Source: Actinomadura rupiterrae (GTDB taxonomy: Bacteria; Actinomycetota; Actinomycetes; Streptosporangiales; Streptosporangiaceae). Taken from it: a stretch of DNA of 64,000 nt. The translations under genes were made by a program, and so were the position numbers. The notes below the pieces were generated by a model. That model saw only the letters and a list, made by a program, of their open reading frames with translations, did no database searches and had not been told where the DNA came from. Positions 9,014 through 17,341 of this stretch are shown in pieces (positions within the stretch are counted from its first letter, which is position 1; each line of letters opens with the position of its first letter). Where the stretch lies: assembly GCF_024172125.1 (NCBI RefSeq), contig NZ_JAMZEA010000013.1:62001-126000 (forward strand), written 5' to 3'.

Positions 9014-9064
9014 AAATATGCCCCGGTTGCCGAAAGACAGAGACTTCGGGCCGGTGGCAGATTG
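9014..9064. promoter_or_regulatory. Conserved upstream element, copy 1 (secreted hydrolase)
   Basis: AAATATGCCCCGG, GAAAGACA, CGGGCCGGT and AGATTG occur in order, ending 71 bases before the hydrolase start. A second copy with small spacing changes is at 11262-11312 before a PucR-type gene. It lies in the 360-base gap 8776-9135, which otherwise holds the kinase promoter region and no gene. It is probably a shared regulator site or promoter. Confidence 0.6.
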
Positions 9065-9135
9065 AGGGGCCGCCGGACGTGGCGCGCATCACACACCACC
9101 CCTGCCGCGCCCGGTCAGAGCCATCTGGAGGGTTC

Positions 9136-9981
9136 ATGCGCCGCATCGTCAGCGCATTGGCGAGCACGACCGCCGCGTGCTCGCTGCTGCTGTCGCCCGT
9201 CCCGGCCCGCGCCGACACCACGACCGGATTCCCCTCGGTCAACGGCGCTTGGGGCACCGCGGGCCCCTATGCGGTCTCGGTGCAGACCGAGTCCGTCACC
9301 ACCTTCTACTATCCGTCCGACATCGCCACCAACCCGCTGAAGCACCCGGTGATCATCTGGGGCAACGGCACCGGCGTCACGCCCGCGGCCTATGACGCGC
9401 TGCTGCGGCACTGGGCCAGCCACGGGTTCATCGTCGCCGCGGCCAACACCACCCAGGCCAACTCCGGCACGGCGATGCGCGCGGGGATCGATCGACTGAC
9501 CACGCTCAACGGGACGTCCGGTTCGCCGTTCCACGGCAAGGTCGACCTCACCCGGGTCGGCGCGTCCGGCCACTCCCAGGGCGGAGCCGGAGCGATCCAG
9601 TCCTCGGCCGACTCCCGCGTCGACACCACCGTGCCGATCGAGCCTGGACCGCTGGCCTCGACCTCCAACCTGCACGGCCCGACGCTGTACCTGGCGGGGC
9701 AGGACGACACCGTCGTCAACCCGAACTGGGTCCACAACTTCTACACGTCCAGCACCCAGGTTCCCGCCGAGTTCACCGAGCTGGCGGGCGCCACGCACTT
9801 CACCGCCGCCGGTGACGGCGGGGGCTTCCGCGGCATCACCACCGCCTGGTTCCGGTTCGAGCTGATGGGCGACGAGCAGGCGCGCGGCATTTTCTTCGGG
9901 CCCGGCTGCGGGATCTGCTCCGGCCCCACCTGGCTGGCCACCGAGCGCAACCCGCTCGCGCTCGCCATCCCCGGCCCCTGA
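9136..9981 (+). CDS. Secreted alpha/beta hydrolase (cutinase/dienelactone hydrolase-like)
   Basis: A 281-residue protein with a 26-residue signal peptide ending PARA. The nucleophile elbow is GHSQGG with Ser147; Asp190 or 191 in AGQDD and His221 in GATHF complete the triad. Its size and layout resemble the polyester hydrolase and chlorophyllase-like group of secreted serine hydrolases. A C-terminal GPGCGICSG pair of cysteines may form a disulfide. The ATG follows GGAGGG. The substrate is unknown; an extracellular ester is most likely. It shares an upstream element with the regulator gene at 11357, suggesting co-regulation. Confidence 0.85.
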   Translation: MRRIVSALASTTAACSLLLSPVPARADTTTGFPSVNGAWGTAGPYAVSVQTESVTTFYYPSDIATNPLKHPVIIWGNGTGVTPAAYDALLRHWASHGFIVAAANTTQANSGTAMRAGIDRLTTLNGTSGSPFHGKVDLTRVGASGHSQGGAGAIQSSADSRVDTTVPIEPGPLASTSNLHGPTLYLAGQDDTVVNPNWVHNFYTSSTQVPAEFTELAGATHFTAAGDGGGFRGITTAWFRFELMGDEQARGIFFGPGCGICSGPTWLATERNPLALAIPGP

Positions 9982-10097
9982 CCCGCCCGAGGACGCATCG
10001 GGAGGCGCGTTCCGGGCCATGCGTGCGGTTCGGGCGGACGGACGTCAGTTGAACCGGACGCCGTCCGTCCCGGACGCGCCTCTCCCGCTCCGCGCGG

Positions 10098-11243
10098 TCA
10101 CTGGTGGCGGAGCCGGCCGACCAGGATGGCGGCGTCCAGGTGCTGCAGGCCCCGGGCGCTGGACAGGTCCAGGCCGGTCAGCTTCGCCACCCGGGTCAGG
10201 CGGTAGTCGAGGGTGTTGCGGTGGATGCGGAGTTCGTCGGCGGTGCGGCTGCGGTTGTGACCGTGCCGGACGAACGCCTCGGCCGTCTGCAGGAGCGTCG
10301 GGTTCTCCTCCAGCGGCTCCAGGCAGGCGGTGAGGGCGGCGAACGCCCGGCCAGGACGCGCCAGCTGGTACTCGATCAGCACGTCTTCGAGCCGGTACAG
10401 CCCCGGCGGCAGGCCCAGCCGGGACGCCAGATCGACGACCTGGGCCGCCTCGCTGAACGCCTCGGGGATTTCCGGCAGGGTGGGCGCGTCGGCCACGGCG
10501 GCGGTGATCTGGCATCCGATGCTCTCCTCCAGACCGGCGACCAGGTCCGACAGATCCCCCGAAGCATCGGCGGGCAGCAGGACCGTGGCCGGGTCGGCCG
10601 TGCAGTCGGCCAGCACGTCGGTCTGCTGGTGCGCGTCCAGCGCGGCCTGCAGCCGGCGTCCGGCGCGGTGGGCGTCGGCCGATCCGAGCCGCAGCCGCAA
10701 CAGCAGCAGCCGGTAGCCGGGCGCCAGCGGCACCCCCGACTGCTCGGCGAGCGCGTGCGCGGCCTTGCCCGACAGCAGCGCCCGGATCAGCTCGCCCCGG
10801 ATGTCGCGGCGCTGGTTCTCGATGAGCTGCTGCTCGGACAGGTGGGCCAGGATCAGGGCCGGCAGCACCGAGGCCAGGAACCGCAGGGTGTGGCTGCCGT
10901 ACCGGCGCATCTCGTCGGTGTCGGCCGTCGCCGACGCCCAGTCCCACGTGGTGATCATGGTGATCAGGTAGGCGGACAGCGCCGCGTCCAGCGGGACGCC
11001 GTCGGCCGCGCGCCGCGCCGAGCGCTCGATGACCTCGGTCAACTCCGCGCCGTTGGGGAGGCGCCGCTGGACGAACAGGTCCAGGAACAGCCGTCCGGCG
11101 TCGGCGAAGCTGTCGGCCACCTCGCCGGTGAGCAGCTCGGGCGGGAGCGAGCGGTAGAAGGGGACCTCGCGGCGGCAGGCCTCCACCGCGGCGCGGGTCA
11201 ACTCCGGAAGGTGCGCCGAGAGCCGCTCCTCGATTGGGGACAT
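10098..11243 (-). CDS. PucR/CdaR-family transcriptional regulator
   Basis: A 381-residue cytoplasmic protein. The C-terminal region NRSRTADELRIHRNTLDYRL is the PucR-type helix-turn-helix (HTH_30). The central part is a degenerate GGDEF-like CdaR region and the N-terminal part is helical. Proteins of this type usually activate or repress adjacent catabolic or secretion genes in response to a metabolite. It is divergent from a second PucR-like gene at 11357. The nearest enzyme is the secreted hydrolase, which converges from the left. Confidence 0.85.
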   Translation of the reverse strand: MSPIEERLSAHLPELTRAAVEACRREVPFYRSLPPELLTGEVADSFADAGRLFLDLFVQRRLPNGAELTEVIERSARRAADGVPLDAALSAYLITMITTWDWASATADTDEMRRYGSHTLRFLASVLPALILAHLSEQQLIENQRRDIRGELIRALLSGKAAHALAEQSGVPLAPGYRLLLLRLRLGSADAHRAGRRLQAALDAHQQTDVLADCTADPATVLLPADASGDLSDLVAGLEESIGCQITAAVADAPTLPEIPEAFSEAAQVVDLASRLGLPPGLYRLEDVLIEYQLARPGRAFAALTACLEPLEENPTLLQTAEAFVRHGHNRSRTADELRIHRNTLDYRLTRVAKLTGLDLSSARGLQHLDAAILVGRLRHQ

Positions 11244-11261
11244 CGCCCAATCATTCCACGC

Positions 11262-11312
11262 AAATATTGCCCCGGATGCGGAAAGACACCCCCGGGCCGG
11301 TCTGGGAGATTG
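11262..11312. promoter_or_regulatory. Conserved upstream element, copy 2 (PucR-like gene)
   Basis: AAATATTGCCCCGG, GAAAGACA, CGGGCCGGT and AGATTG appear in the same order as at 9014-9064. The gaps are 4 and 5 bases instead of 7 and 3. It lies between the two divergent PucR-type genes and ends 44 bases before the rightward start. Confidence 0.6.
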
Positions 11313-11356
11313 GGCATTCCCCCCATCGCCGTGCCACTCGGCCAGGAAGGCGCGAG

Positions 11357-12178
11357 ATGACCCTCACCGACATCCGCGAGTCCCGTCACAGCCGGGCCCT
11401 TGAGGACACCATGTCCAAGATCGCGCAGGCGCTCGCGGACTTCCAGGACACCCTCCTCACCACGCCGCCGGAGCAGGCCCGCGGAGCGACGCCCGACCAG
11501 GCCCTGGTCGACGCGCTGCTGGACCCCGTCCCGTCCCTGGACGAGATCGGCGAGCGGGCCCTGGACGCGCGCTGGCCGGTCCCCGACCAGGTGGCGGCCG
11601 TCGCCTTCGACCACCTGCCGCGCCGGGTCGTCCTGCCGTCGGGGATCCTGGTCGGACGGCACGGGGGCGGCACCGTCGCGCTCATCCCCGACCCCAGCGG
11701 ACCGGCGCGCCGAGCCGTCCTGACCTCGGCGTTCGCCGGGCACAGCGCCGCGGTCGGGCTGCCCGTCCCGCTGGTGGAGGCGGCCGACTCGCTGCGCTGG
11801 GCCCGGCAGGCCCTCACCCTCAAGGTGGACGAGCCCGGACCGGTCTTCGCCGAGGACCACCTGGCCCTGCTCGTCCTCGCCCAGGATCCGCGCCTGATGG
11901 CCCACGCCATCGCCCGGACCCTCAAGCCCCTGCTGTCGATCCGGGCGCCGCAACGCATCGGCATGGCCACGACGCTGGTGGCCTGCTTCGAACACGGCTT
12001 CAACGCCACCGCGATCGGCGAACGCCTGCACCTGCATCCGCAGACCGTCCGCTACCGCCTGCGGAGCCTTGAGCGCCTGTTCGGCGACCGCCTCACCGAC
12101 CCCGCGCAGCGCCTCGAACTCCACATGCTCCTCACCCACTGGCTCAGCACCCAGACCCCCAACGAAACCCTGTGCTGA
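11357..12178 (+). CDS. PucR-type helix-turn-helix regulator
   Basis: A 273-residue protein. The last ~80 residues contain FNATAIGERLHLHPQTVRYRL, the PucR C-terminal helix-turn-helix. The N-terminal two thirds show no recognised domain beyond the diffuse GGDEF-like CdaR region. The ATG is preceded by AGGAAGG. It is divergent from another PucR regulator, and its promoter carries the element shared with the secreted hydrolase. A regulator pair controlling an extracellular hydrolase is a reasonable but unproven reading. Confidence 0.8.
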   Translation: MTLTDIRESRHSRALEDTMSKIAQALADFQDTLLTTPPEQARGATPDQALVDALLDPVPSLDEIGERALDARWPVPDQVAAVAFDHLPRRVVLPSGILVGRHGGGTVALIPDPSGPARRAVLTSAFAGHSAAVGLPVPLVEAADSLRWARQALTLKVDEPGPVFAEDHLALLVLAQDPRLMAHAIARTLKPLLSIRAPQRIGMATTLVACFEHGFNATAIGERLHLHPQTVRYRLRSLERLFGDRLTDPAQRLELHMLLTHWLSTQTPNETLC

Positions 12179-12200
12179 CCCCACGAGCCGGTTCGTGGGG
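12179..12200 (+). terminator. Short hairpin after the PucR-like gene
   Basis: An 8-base stem (CCCCACGA/TCGTGGGG) with a 6-base loop directly follows the stop codon and is followed by a G-rich run. Confidence 0.55.
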
Positions 12201-12226
12201 GTGGGGGGCTGCTGTAGGTTCCGGGG

Positions 12227-12724
12227 ATGAAGAAAGTCCCGTTCACCGGCGGTGAGAAGGAAAGCCTCCAGGTCGCCTTGGACCGGCACCGCGACGCGGC
12301 GCTGTGGAAGGTCGAGGGCCTGGACGACGAGGCGCTGCGGCGCCCCATGACCCCGTCCGGGACGAACCTCCTGGGCCTGATCAAGCACCTGGCGGCCGTC
12401 GAGTACTGGTGGTTCGCCGACACGTTCGGGCAGCCGCACGAGGAGCTCCCGTTCGACGATGATGACGAGGACGCCGACCTGCGCGTCGACCCCGGCGAGA
12501 CCACCGCCGATGTCCTCGCCTTCTACGCCCGCGCCCGCGCGTCCTCGGACGAGGTCATCGAGAAGTTCGGCCTGGAGGACCTCGGCACCAACGAGCGCGG
12601 CGAGCGGATGACGCTGCGCTGGGTGCTCATCCACATGATCGAGGAGACCGCCCGGCACGTCGGCCACATGGACATCGTGCGCGAGCTCATCGACGGCGCG
12701 AGCGGCGACCACCAGCGCGCCTAG
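12227..12724 (+). CDS. DinB-family protein (DUF664)
   Basis: A 165-residue four-helix-bundle protein. His53 in IKHLAAVEYWW and the late HMIEETARHVGHMD give the three-histidine metal site of the DinB/YfiT group. Actinomycete members are often mycothiol-dependent transferases or detoxification proteins. The ATG at 12227 follows a short spacer after the upstream terminator. The substrate is unknown. Confidence 0.85.
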   Translation: MKKVPFTGGEKESLQVALDRHRDAALWKVEGLDDEALRRPMTPSGTNLLGLIKHLAAVEYWWFADTFGQPHEELPFDDDDEDADLRVDPGETTADVLAFYARARASSDEVIEKFGLEDLGTNERGERMTLRWVLIHMIEETARHVGHMDIVRELIDGASGDHQRA

Positions 12725-12735
12725 CCCGCGCGGGG

Positions 12736-12840
12736 CCAGGCGGTGCCGCGGAAGGCGGCGCGGGGGTCAGGCGGTACTGCGGGGGTGCGGGGGTCAGGGG
12801 GTCCTGCGGGGGCGCGGGGGTCAGGGGGTGCTGCGGAAGG
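12736..12840. repeat. 27-base tandem repeat overlapping the 3' end of the GlxA-type gene
   Basis: The core GGGGTCAGGGGGTNCTGCGG recurs at 27-base spacing, with its TCA at 12767, 12794 and 12821, and a degenerate copy lies near 12736. The last copy contains the stop codon and final codons of the regulator gene, so the downstream copies look like duplications of that gene end. Confidence 0.75.
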
Positions 12841-13768
12841 CGGCGCGGTAGGCCTGCGGGGTCGTGCCGGCGACGCGTTTGAAGCGTTCACGGAAGGCCG
12901 TCGCGGATCCGAAGCCTGCCTGGTCGGCGATGCGCTCCACCGAGTGGTCGGTGTGTTCGAGGAGGTACTGCGCCCGCCTGACCCGGGCGCGCAGCAGCCA
13001 CTGCATCGGCGTCGTGCCGGTGTGCTCGCGGAACCGGCGGCTGAAGGTCCGGGCGCTCATGCCGCAGCGGGCGGCCATGTCCTCCAGGGTGAGGTCGTGG
13101 TTCAGGTGGTCCTCTATCCAGGCCAGCGCCGGTTCCAGCAGGGAGCCGCGCGGCACCGGGTGGTGCTCGTGAACGATGTACTGGGCCTGGCCGCCTTCGC
13201 GCTCCAGCGGGACGACGGCCAGGCGCGCGGCGTCGGCGGCGACGGCCGAGCCCAGGTCGCGGCGGACCATGTGCAGGCACAGATCCAGTCCCGCGGACGC
13301 GCCGGCCGAGGTCAGCAGCTGCCCGTTGTCGACGTACAGCACATCGGGCCGGACCTCGACCTTGGGGAACATCGCGGCAAACCGCCGCGCGGCGGTCCAG
13401 TGCGTGGTCGCGGCCAGCCCGTCCAGCAGGCCCGTGGCGGCCAGGGTGAAGGCGCCGCCGCAGATCGAGGCGATGCGCGTGCCGTGCGCAGCAGCGTCGC
13501 GCAGCGCTTCCAGGGCCCGGGCCGGTGGCGGCCCGGCGGTCTCGGCGCACCCCGGCACGATGATCGTGTCGGCGTCGGCCAGGGCGTCCAGTCCCCAGGG
13601 GGCGTGGATGGTGAAGGCCTCGGTCGGGACCTGCGGCTGCGTACCGCACGTCCGCACCCGGTACGGGCGGCGCCCGTCGGGGAGGCGGACGCGGCCGAAC
13701 ACCTCGATCGGAATGGCCATGTCGAAGACCACCGTCTGGTCGAGCGCCAGGATCGCCACCGTGTGCAC
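12821..13768 (-). CDS. GlxA-family AraC regulator with DJ-1/PfpI-like N-terminal domain
   Basis: A 315-residue protein from the proposed GTG at 13768. Residues about 1-190 are a class I glutamine amidotransferase-like domain with ASICGGAF around the usual nucleophile Cys. The C-terminal ~110 residues hold two AraC helix-turn-helix motifs, including MAARCGMSARTFSRRFREH. The frame stays open upstream to 13951 but those codons are unlike the family and reach into the divergent promoter. Members respond to small molecules and often control the adjacent DJ-1/PfpI gene, which here starts divergently at 13954. Confidence 0.85.
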   Translation of the reverse strand: MHTVAILALDQTVVFDMAIPIEVFGRVRLPDGRRPYRVRTCGTQPQVPTEAFTIHAPWGLDALADADTIIVPGCAETAGPPPARALEALRDAAAHGTRIASICGGAFTLAATGLLDGLAATTHWTAARRFAAMFPKVEVRPDVLYVDNGQLLTSAGASAGLDLCLHMVRRDLGSAVAADAARLAVVPLEREGGQAQYIVHEHHPVPRGSLLEPALAWIEDHLNHDLTLEDMAARCGMSARTFSRRFREHTGTTPMQWLLRARVRRAQYLLEHTDHSVERIADQAGFGSATAFRERFKRVAGTTPQAYRAAFRSTP

Positions 13769-13953
13769 GAACGCAGCGTACGCCTGGTTCCAGCCAACGC
13801 CTATCGGTGCGTTGTCGTGCTGGTGGGTGTGATCTGGCAGGTCAGAGTGTTGGCGAGAATCCGTTGGAAAGTGGCGATCCAGCCAATGGTCCGTGGCCGC
13901 CACGCCTCCTAACGTCGGTACGGCACCGACGGAACAACAGATGTGAGGCACCG

Positions 13954-14622
13954 ATGCTCGCCCAGTTCGTCCTTTTCGATGGCTTCGACCCGCTGGATGT
14001 CATCGGCCCGTTCGAGGTCTTCAGCGCAGCGGAGCAGTTCACCGACCTGGTGAGCGTCGTGCTGGTCGCCGCCGACGGCCCGGGCGTGGTCCGCAGCGGT
14101 ATCCCTGCGGTGTCCTTGACGGCCACCGCCGGCCTGGCCCCGGATCGCGCGGACCTGATCGTCGTCCCGGGCGCTGCCGGACGCATGGCTCACCAAGGCG
14201 GCGACCTCACCGAGGAGGAGCGGGAGGCCACCATCCCCGCCATCCTCGCCCGGTCCCTGACCACCGGGCTGCCTGGGCTGCTGGCCAAGGCCCTGGCAAC
14301 GTCCGGCACCACCGTGGCGACGGTCTGCGGCGGCTCGCTGGTGCTGTCGATGGCCGGGCTCATCGTCGGCCGCAACGCCGTCACCCATCACCAGGGCCTG
14401 GACGTGCTCGGCGCCGGCGGCGTGAACGTCGTCCGGGCCCGCGTGGTGGACGACGGCGACCTGGTCACCGCCGGCGGCGTCACCTCCGGCCTGGACCTGG
14501 GCCTCTACCTCCTGGAGCGGGAAGTGGGACCCAAGGTCGCGCTCGCCGTGGAGGAGCTGTTCGCCCACGAGCGCCGCGGCGTCGTCTGGCGCGAGCACGG
14601 GCCCGCACCGGTGCACGCCTGA
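13954..14622 (+). CDS. DJ-1/PfpI-family protein
   Basis: A 222-residue cytoplasmic protein of the class I glutamine amidotransferase-like superfamily. TVATVCGGSLVLSMAGL contains the nucleophile-elbow Cys, and DPLDVIGPFEVF at the N-terminus carries the conserved acidic residue. The ATG follows TGTGAGGCACCG. It is divergent from a GlxA-type AraC regulator, a pairing common in actinomycetes. Family members include isonitrile hydratases and glyoxalase-like enzymes; the exact reaction cannot be called. Confidence 0.85.
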   Translation: MLAQFVLFDGFDPLDVIGPFEVFSAAEQFTDLVSVVLVAADGPGVVRSGIPAVSLTATAGLAPDRADLIVVPGAAGRMAHQGGDLTEEEREATIPAILARSLTTGLPGLLAKALATSGTTVATVCGGSLVLSMAGLIVGRNAVTHHQGLDVLGAGGVNVVRARVVDDGDLVTAGGVTSGLDLGLYLLEREVGPKVALAVEELFAHERRGVVWREHGPAPVHA

Positions 14623-14630
14623 CCTGTCCT

Positions 14631-14669
14631 CCGTTCCCGTTCCCGTTCCCGTTCCCGTTCCCGTTCCCG
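14631..14669. repeat. Hexanucleotide tandem repeat (CCGTTC), 6.5 copies
   Basis: Six perfect copies of CCGTTC plus CCG lie between the DJ-1/PfpI stop at 14622 and the membrane-protein start at 14692. Such runs can vary in number by slippage and would change the leader length of the downstream gene. Confidence 0.95.
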
Positions 14670-14691
14670 CGACGAAAGCGCGTTTCCGGCA

Positions 14692-15219
14692 ATGAGCAAG
14701 ATCTTCCTCATCCTGCACGTCCTGGCGGCGGTCATCGCCGTGGGCCCGATCACGGTGGCGGGCAGCATGTTCCCCGCGGCGGCCCGCAAGGCCGCAGCGG
14801 GAGCCGAGCGTCCCGAGGCGCTGGCCGCCGTCCGGTTGCTGCACCGCATCTGCCGCGTCTACGCGGTCGTCGGCCTGGCCGTCCCGGTCCTCGGGTTCGC
14901 GACCGCGAGCAGCATGCACATCTTTCGCAGCCCTTGGCTGATGGTCTCGATCGCGTTGACGGGCGTCGCCGCGCTCGTGCTCGCACTGCTGGTCCTTCCA
15001 GCGCAGGAGTCCGCCATCGCTGCCCTGACCAGCGGCGCCTCCGGCGCCGACGGCGTGTCCGCGGCGGCGCGGCGCGATGCCTCCGGCGCGGCGGCGGTGG
15101 CGCGGCTCGATTCAGGCCAGGTTCGGCGGCTGGCCATGCTGACCGGCCTCTTCAATCTGCTGTGGGCCGCGGTCACCATCTTGATGATCGTCCGCCCTGG
15201 CTCCACCACGGGAGCGTGA
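14692..15219 (+). CDS. DUF2269-like integral membrane protein
   Basis: A 175-residue protein with four predicted transmembrane segments, at about 1-25, 58-75, 84-105 and 148-168. The opening ILHVLAAVIAVGPITVAG is like DUF2269 proteins, which have no established function. A soluble Ala-rich loop separates helices 3 and 4. It starts just after the CCGTTC repeat and may be transcribed with the next membrane protein gene. Confidence 0.7.
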   Translation: MSKIFLILHVLAAVIAVGPITVAGSMFPAAARKAAAGAERPEALAAVRLLHRICRVYAVVGLAVPVLGFATASSMHIFRSPWLMVSIALTGVAALVLALLVLPAQESAIAALTSGASGADGVSAAARRDASGAAAVARLDSGQVRRLAMLTGLFNLLWAAVTILMIVRPGSTTGA

Positions 15220-15253
15220 CCCCATCTCCGCGACCCTCACCGCGAAGGCCCCC

Positions 15254-15931
15254 ATGACGACCATGCCTGACAACGACCGTCCCGGCACCGCGTCCCAGCG
15301 ACCTCGCTACAGCATGTCGCTGCGCGAGGCGGCGCGGGCGGCCTTCCGACCAGGCGGCCACGCCTCCTCCCTGGTGACCACGGCCGCTCCGACCCTCGTG
15401 TTCGTCTTGGCCGCCGCCGTCGGCGGACTGCGATCCGCGCTGATCGCGACCGCGGTCAGCGCAGTCCTCGTCCTCGCGTGGCGGCTGCGCAGTCGAAGCC
15501 ACCTCGCTCACGCGACCATTGGGACGCTCCTCGCCGTCGTCTGCGCCGCCGTGGCGGCGGGCACCGGGCAGGCGCGCACCTTCTTCCTGCTGCCCATGCT
15601 GCTGCCCGCGGCCGCGGCGACGGCGTGCCTGCTGTCGGTGCTGGCCGGCCGTCCCCTGGCCGGGCTGGTCGCCAACCGCATCGTGGGCGGCCCGCGGGAC
15701 TGGCGCACCCACCGGCGGCTGCACCGCTTCTACCGGCGGACGACCCTGGCGATCTCGCTGGTGAGTCTGGCGAGCCTGGCCGCCCAGGTCGTCCTGTACC
15801 GGCTCGACGCGATCGCCGGGCTCGGCGTGCTGCACGTCCTCATGGCGCCGATGTGGGCCGGTGTCACGGCAGGCTCGGTCGTCCTGTCCCGCCTGGCCGT
15901 GACCCGCTACCGCGACGCCCCGACCTCCTGA
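15254..15931 (+). CDS. DUF3159-family membrane protein
   Basis: A 225-residue protein with about six transmembrane helices. The RHRRLHRFYRR-type basic cytoplasmic segment between helices and the overall pattern fit DUF3159, an actinobacterial family of unknown function. It starts 34 bases after the preceding membrane protein gene, suggesting an operon. The stop lies only 15 bases from the convergent GH43-like gene. Confidence 0.7.
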   Translation: MTTMPDNDRPGTASQRPRYSMSLREAARAAFRPGGHASSLVTTAAPTLVFVLAAAVGGLRSALIATAVSAVLVLAWRLRSRSHLAHATIGTLLAVVCAAVAAGTGQARTFFLLPMLLPAAAATACLLSVLAGRPLAGLVANRIVGGPRDWRTHRRLHRFYRRTTLAISLVSLASLAAQVVLYRLDAIAGLGVLHVLMAPMWAGVTAGSVVLSRLAVTRYRDAPTS

Positions 15932-15946
15932 ATCCGCCCGGGGCGT

Positions 15947-17005
15947 CTAGTGGAGGAGGCTCGTCACGGCGGGGCGTCCGCCGGTCCATCCGAGGACGCC
16001 GACGTAGAGCCCGTCCGGGCCGCCGGCGGTGTTGCGGTCGGGGTGGCCGTTGAACAGGATCCGCCACGAGCCCTCGGGCAGGCCGTGGACGATGTCGGCG
16101 TTGCCGGTGCCGCAGGTGTTCATCGAGCGCGGGAACGCCAGCCGGATCGGCGCCTTGGACGTCCAGCCCGTCCACAAAGCGGTGTTCTGCCGGTAGCGGG
16201 TCCAGTAGTCGCACGTGCCGTACCAGCCGAACGAGTTGAACAGCGTGTACTTCCCGGCGTGCTCGACCAGCACCGGGTTCTCCTCGATGTACTTGTCCAC
16301 CGAGTCGGTGAGCTTGACGCCGTCCCCGTTCTTGTGGACGGGGTTGGCCAGGGTCCGCTCGGGATGGGCCGGGTTGAGCCGGACCATCCGCGTGGTGGTG
16401 TGCCACGGCTTGCCCGCGCCCCCGCGATACCCCGTCTTGTAGGTCAGGACGAGCTGGCCGCCGACCCGGGCGGGCGTCGGGTCGATGAGCGACTGCCCGC
16501 TGCCTTCCTTGGCGACCGTGTCATAAGCGCGGGCACCGGCCCCGGCGTAGCAGGCCAGCGCACGGTCATACGGGGTGAACGGCCCGCGGGCATCGGTACC
16601 GCGCGCCACACCGATGCACCGGTTGGACGAGCCGGGCAGCGCACCGGCGAAGTACACCCGGTAGGACCCGTCGGTCGCCTGCACGATCGACGGCGCCCAA
16701 ACACTCTTGGTGCCGCCCATCCAGGCGGCCTTGCGCGTCAGCAGCTTGCGGTCGACCTTGGCCCACGGTCCGGTGAGTTTCTTGGCGGTGCGGATCCGTC
16801 CAGGCTGATCCCAGTCCATCGTGCTCAGCGTGACCCAGCCGCCCGCTGTGTGGATGGTGCCGGGGTCAGCGATCCCGGTGGCCACCGGCGCATCAACGGG
16901 CCACCGCGTCGCCGCGTCCGCAGCACCAGTCACCCCCGCCCCCGCAACACCGCTGGCGGCAACCCCCGCAACGACCACGGCCCCAAGCCCTCGAACCCGT
17001 CCCAT
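15947..17005 (-). CDS. Secreted glycoside hydrolase family 43-like protein
   Basis: A 352-residue protein. Residues 1-32 form a signal peptide rich in Gly, Ala and Val ending DAA. The mature part carries GIADPGTI with the early Asp of the five-bladed beta-propeller, SVWAPSIV with the characteristic WAP motif, and later EENPVLV with a Glu in a position suited to catalysis. These features match GH43 and related arabinanases that cut plant polysaccharide side chains outside the cell. The ATG at 17005 gives the signal peptide. It is alone on its strand. Confidence 0.8.
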   Translation of the reverse strand: MGRVRGLGAVVVAGVAASGVAGAGVTGAADAATRWPVDAPVATGIADPGTIHTAGGWVTLSTMDWDQPGRIRTAKKLTGPWAKVDRKLLTRKAAWMGGTKSVWAPSIVQATDGSYRVYFAGALPGSSNRCIGVARGTDARGPFTPYDRALACYAGAGARAYDTVAKEGSGQSLIDPTPARVGGQLVLTYKTGYRGGAGKPWHTTTRMVRLNPAHPERTLANPVHKNGDGVKLTDSVDKYIEENPVLVEHAGKYTLFNSFGWYGTCDYWTRYRQNTALWTGWTSKAPIRLAFPRSMNTCGTGNADIVHGLPEGSWRILFNGHPDRNTAGGPDGLYVGVLGWTGGRPAVTSLLH

Positions 17006-17341
17006 CGATGAACTCCATTCGCAAGCCGGCGTCCACCGACGCAACGACACCAAGGGCAGGCCCCAACCACCAACCCGGCAAAGAACATAAGGGCTCAACC
17101 CCCACAGCGGTACCCCCAATACCCATGGCGGCCTCGACTCTTCGATGCCTGGCCTTCGGTGCATGTGGGCGAGCACGATGGCTGGGCTCATCGCGGTCGT
17201 GGTCGCGATCCGCTCGACGGCCCACCCACTGAGAGGACCGTGGCTTACCCCGCCAGTGGGGTTGCTCCAGGCTCACTCATACGCTGGGCGGTTGAAGCCA
17301 CAGCGATCAGTTGTGGACGCCGAACCGAGCCTGGAGGTTCT

